Source of the DNA: Caecitellus pseudoparvulus
Lineage: Eukaryota > Bigyra: Bicosoecida
Direction of reading: 5' to 3'
Length of the DNA stretch: 64,000 nucleotides
Assembly: GCA_965644315.1 (NCBI GenBank)
Contig: CBFFRQ010000090.1
Location: forward strand, 62,001 to 126,000
Shown here piece after piece: positions 60,863 to 64,000 of the stretch; position 1 is the first letter of the stretch, and each line of letters begins with the position of its first letter. Under the pieces are notes generated by a model that saw only the letters and a list, made by a program, of their open reading frames with translations, did no database searches and was not told where the DNA came from. A program made the position numbers and the translations under genes.

Positions 60863-63800
60863 TCATGGCATGGGTGGCGGGGGCTTGAAGTACGCCTCTT
60901 GCAGGGCCCTGCCCATGGGTGGCGCAGAAGAAGCTGTAGCTTGCTGACTCGAAGTGCCCGCTTCTTTCTCTGGGATGCCGTGCACTAGCAGGGAAGTGTC
61001 CCACGTGTCGCCGGCCTTGCCTGGGCGCAGGGTGTGTGGCTGTGGCAGCGGAGGAGCGGTAGGCACTGCCATGGCCACGATGGCCCGCGGGTCCGCCCCG
61101 ATGCTCAGCGTCCACAACTCAGCCAAGTTCTGCCCTTCTGTGCCTCCATCCTCCGGCACCTCCAGCGGAGTCTGCGCCAGCCCCTCACAGTCCGCAGGAG
61201 TGGGGAGGATGAGGCAGTCCAGCACCAGCCCCGCAGCGCCCCACAACACGGCAGCAGGCGCAGCAGGCTTACCTGCAGTCGGGTCAGGCAGGCCCGACAA
61301 GCTGCTGTCTGCTTCCCTACCGGGCACCAAAGCGCCCCGGGTCGGGGGGTGCATAGAGAGTGGGGGGCGCCGCGCCAGTGCAACGCTCGACGGTGTGCCA
61401 GTGCTGAAGGCAGGGTCACAGCGCGTGTCCCCGAAGGCTCCCGCATGCCACGCCTCCTCACCGTACCACTTCCAAGGACAGGGTCCGGAGTCCACACTGC
61501 GCGGGGCAGGCGTGGGCAGGACCGGGACGCCCACCGCATCCACTGGGCGGGGCAAACGAGGCAGCAGCCACCAGGTGCCACGGGGGGACACCTCTGCCGT
61601 GACACGGACGTCATCCACACCCCACCTGCCCTGCCTCACAGCCAGCTCCTGCTCCATGCCCCCTCCCGCCCAGGACGCCCCGAGCCCCCCCCCAGCCACC
61701 GCTCCGGCCTCATGGGATGAGCCCTGCACAGCCCGCACACCAGCCGAGCCTGCGTCACGCGCCCACTGCGCGGCGTGCTGCAGCAGTGCATCCACACTGT
61801 GCCATGCGCCTTTCAGTCGCGCCTGCAGGGCCTGCGGCAGGGCGGGAAGGGGGGCTCCATGCCCTGTGTCGGCACCATGCTGGCGAGCAGCGTGCAGGCT
61901 CCAGGAGGGCAGGGACGGAGGTGGCACAGCCTCAGCCTGTGACGCCGGGCTTGGGGGCGTCGAAACCAGCGCCGGCGCCTGACCACCCGACGCAGCGGCT
62001 GCTTGTGCTGGCGGCGGCGCTGGTTCAGCTGCGTAGGGAGGCTGGGCGGCGCCTGAGACCTGTGCAGCCAGGATCAGGGCGGCACGCGCCGCTAGCGTCA
62101 CAGACACACCCACTTGCCAGGCAGAGAACAGCGTCGTGTCGGAGGGGAGGTCTGCCCCCCCCCCTCGCGCTGCCAGGACGGTGTGCCGGGATGTGAGAGC
62201 CACACACCCCAGCGCAGGCGCCGGGGGCGGCTCATCAGCGTCACCCGCAGCGCCCACGGACGGCGTGCCATGCAGCGCAGCCATGGCCCACAGCTGCGCC
62301 AGCGCCTGCCAAGCACTGGAGTCTGCGCTGCGGGTGACCTTGCTACCGTGGGAAAGACAGGCACTCGCCAGCCAAGGCGTTTGGGGGGCACTGCGTATGG
62401 CGCTGCCACTGGACGCCCGCCGTGCATCGGCGAGAGGAGTGGCGCCTGCGGGGCCCCGTCCAGCTTCCAGCAGTGCTGCTGGAGGGCCGCGTTGCGCGCT
62501 CGTCGCCAGACGAAGGCGGGCACAGGGTGTGAGAGTCGTGGGTGTGGCAGGTTCGGGGGGCGGCTCCAGCGCCATGATGTACTCAGGCACCACCACCACT
62601 TCGAAATCAGCATGTAGGTGCCACTGGGGGTGCAGTGGCGCCCGCGTGCGCCCAGAGGCCGCTGTGACCCGCACCGGCGGCTTGGGTGGTCCACCCGCCT
62701 TGGGGTCCACTGCGAAGGCGTGCAGCGTGCCATGCGCTGACGCGACTAGCAGCAGTGTAGAGTCCTCAGAAAAGGCTAAATGTGCGATGTGCGCATGGGT
62801 GATGCCGCGTTCGCAGGCGTACAGCTGCCGCGGGGGGGCTGAGGTCGCCGTCTTGGGCAGCTGCCACACCGCCACAGTTTGCCCGTGAGCATCGGCTGTG
62901 GCAAGGAGCCTGCGGCAGGGCGAGATGGCCACTGCCACGATGGGCTCACTGTGGGCTTGGAAGCGCACCAAGCACTCCCCAGTGTCAAGATTCACGACTG
63001 TGACGGAGCCTGAGGCGGTGGCAGGGGAGGCGGCCGCTCGGTTGGCGCCACCCCCGATGGACACCGCAGGGGCGTCGGCTGTGAAGGCCTTGCTAGCCGT
63101 GGCATCAACCTGCAGGGCGTGCTGTGACTGGGGTGCACTGACAGCTGCGATAAACGGCGCGAGTGCCTCTGCGCCTGCGGCTGCGGCGTGCCACAGGGAG
63201 TAGGCACCGGTGGCCGTGTCTTTGGCCACCTGGCGCAGGGAGAGGGGCGCCACGCTCGCCTGACCAGGGTCAACATGCGCACAGGGAAAGGCGAGGAGGG
63301 GCCCCTGCGCAGCGGTGTCCACGGCGTGGCGCGCCGAGGAGCCCGGCTGCGCCACACCAGCAGCAGGCACGCCGGACACGTGCTGCAGCGTTGCTGCGTC
63401 AAACACGAAGCACGCCGATCGCGTGCGCACAGCAAAGTGTGAGGGGAAGGTGTCAATGAATGGCGCCTGCACGATCGCCTCTACTGGCTCGTGGAAGGTC
63501 AGCTCGTGGAAAATTCTGCAGCAACGGGGGGGGGCTGCCAGTGCACGTGTGAAACGCCAGGTGAGATGTGTGCGAAGCCGCATGACACAGTGGCGGGCAG
63601 CAAGCAAGAGAGAAGGAAGAAAGGGCAATCGAAGGCTGGCATGGTAACAGGCAAGCGCCTTCGAAGGCCCGGCAAAGGGGTGCTTTCGCAAGCCAGCAAT
63701 TGTGGCGGTTCAGCCGGCGAAACGCTCACCCCAACACGCACCGTTCTAGCCGTACGGAGAACAACTCAACCTTGCAGGGTGCCCCTGCCACCCGGAGTGC

Positions 63801-64000
63801 GACAACTGGGCCATGGGCATGTTCTGCCTTGAGGTGCAGGGGTGTGGCCTCTGTCAAGGGCGTCGGGGAGTCCCACCACCAAATGGGAGCGAGGGTTGGC
63901 GTGGTTGCGTAGACACGCAGCCCGCCTGAGTGCGCGACAAGGAGCAGTGGGGAGAAGCCTGGTCCCGGAGAAAAGAAACGCCCAGAACCACCAAGTACTG
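60863..64000 (-). CDS. BCAS3-like WD40 protein (5' end outside window)
   Basis: WD40 beta-propeller related to BCAS3 and the plant ATG18f/g/h branch, which act with PHAF1 in autophagy and in cell polarity. Two exons are visible: 64000-63742 (open to the edge) and 63515-60863, with a 226-bp intron (GTGCGT donor; GTTGCTGCAG acceptor) whose phases match and give SVRLERIFHELTF. The N-terminal blade reads LLLVAHSGGLRVYATTP and GPVVALRVAG. Clear propeller strands are VTVVNLDTGECLVRFQAHS, IVAVAISPCRRLLATADAHG, VAVWQLP and LAFSEDSTLLLVASAHGTLHAF. The last pair is the BCAS3-type FS-x-DS-x-LL-x(2)-S-x(2)-GT-x-H-x-F. A long disordered region follows, ending in Pro-rich YFKPPPPMP. The last third shows the WLLPRLP-like strand expected of a BCAS3 C-terminal domain, less certain. 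Confidence 0.72.

Noticed and set aside
1-64000. Phage, CRISPR, insertion sequence, rRNA or tRNA genes
   Set aside because: No direct-repeat/spacer arrays, transposase motifs, terminal inverted repeats or recognisable RNA-gene sequence were seen on reading; splice structure shows eukaryotic nuclear DNA.

Overview
This is a GC-rich nuclear window from a compactly organised eukaryotic microbe. I model 26 spliceosomal introns, all short (49-226 bp), with GT-AG ends and a donor that is often GTGCGT rather than GTGAGT. Gene spacing is tight (down to 30-60 bp) and many neighbours are divergent or convergent. Hybrid histidine kinases argue against an animal. A PPP1R42-like leucine-rich protein argues for a lineage with cilia or flagella. 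A phosphoglycerate mutase with an N-terminal extension that looks like a mitochondrial presequence recalls the mitochondrial lower half of glycolysis known in stramenopiles. My best guess, by inference only, is a stramenopile-like protist.

Left part (1-18.8 kb): three related, intronless hybrid histidine kinases (HK1 on the minus strand, cut by the left edge; HK2 divergent from it; HK3 on the plus strand at 15-18.8 kb). Between HK2 and HK3 lie a PPP1R42-like LRR gene, a long coiled-coil protein, phosphoglycerate mutase and a mitochondrial ribosomal protein mS26-like gene. All three kinases share an unusual receiver domain: a long disordered segment sits between the phospho-acceptor Asp and the beta4 Thr switch. 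They also share a pair of cysteines at similar spacing before the last membrane helix.

Middle (18.9-44.6 kb): an NCBP3-like RNA cap-binding protein, a large protein with a C-terminal START lipid-binding domain, two convergent genes for probable tail-anchored membrane proteins, a 3,100-residue kinase-like protein whose HRD motif reads HRN and which carries 14 copies of a short motif, a large type I membrane glycoprotein, an aldo-keto reductase, a small secreted protein and a very small hypothetical gene.

Right part (44.6-64 kb): a sulfotransferase-like protein, complex I subunit NDUFS6, an ankyrin/PH/IQ/WW protein with an Ala-Pro minisatellite, a very large PDZ-containing orphan, cullin-3, a ZIP metal transporter and a BCAS3-like WD40 protein cut by the right edge. 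Apart from the kinase cluster the genes look like unrelated housekeeping and regulatory loci. I saw no rRNA, tRNA, transposon or CRISPR. Most other long open frames are antisense shadows typical of GC-rich coding DNA.
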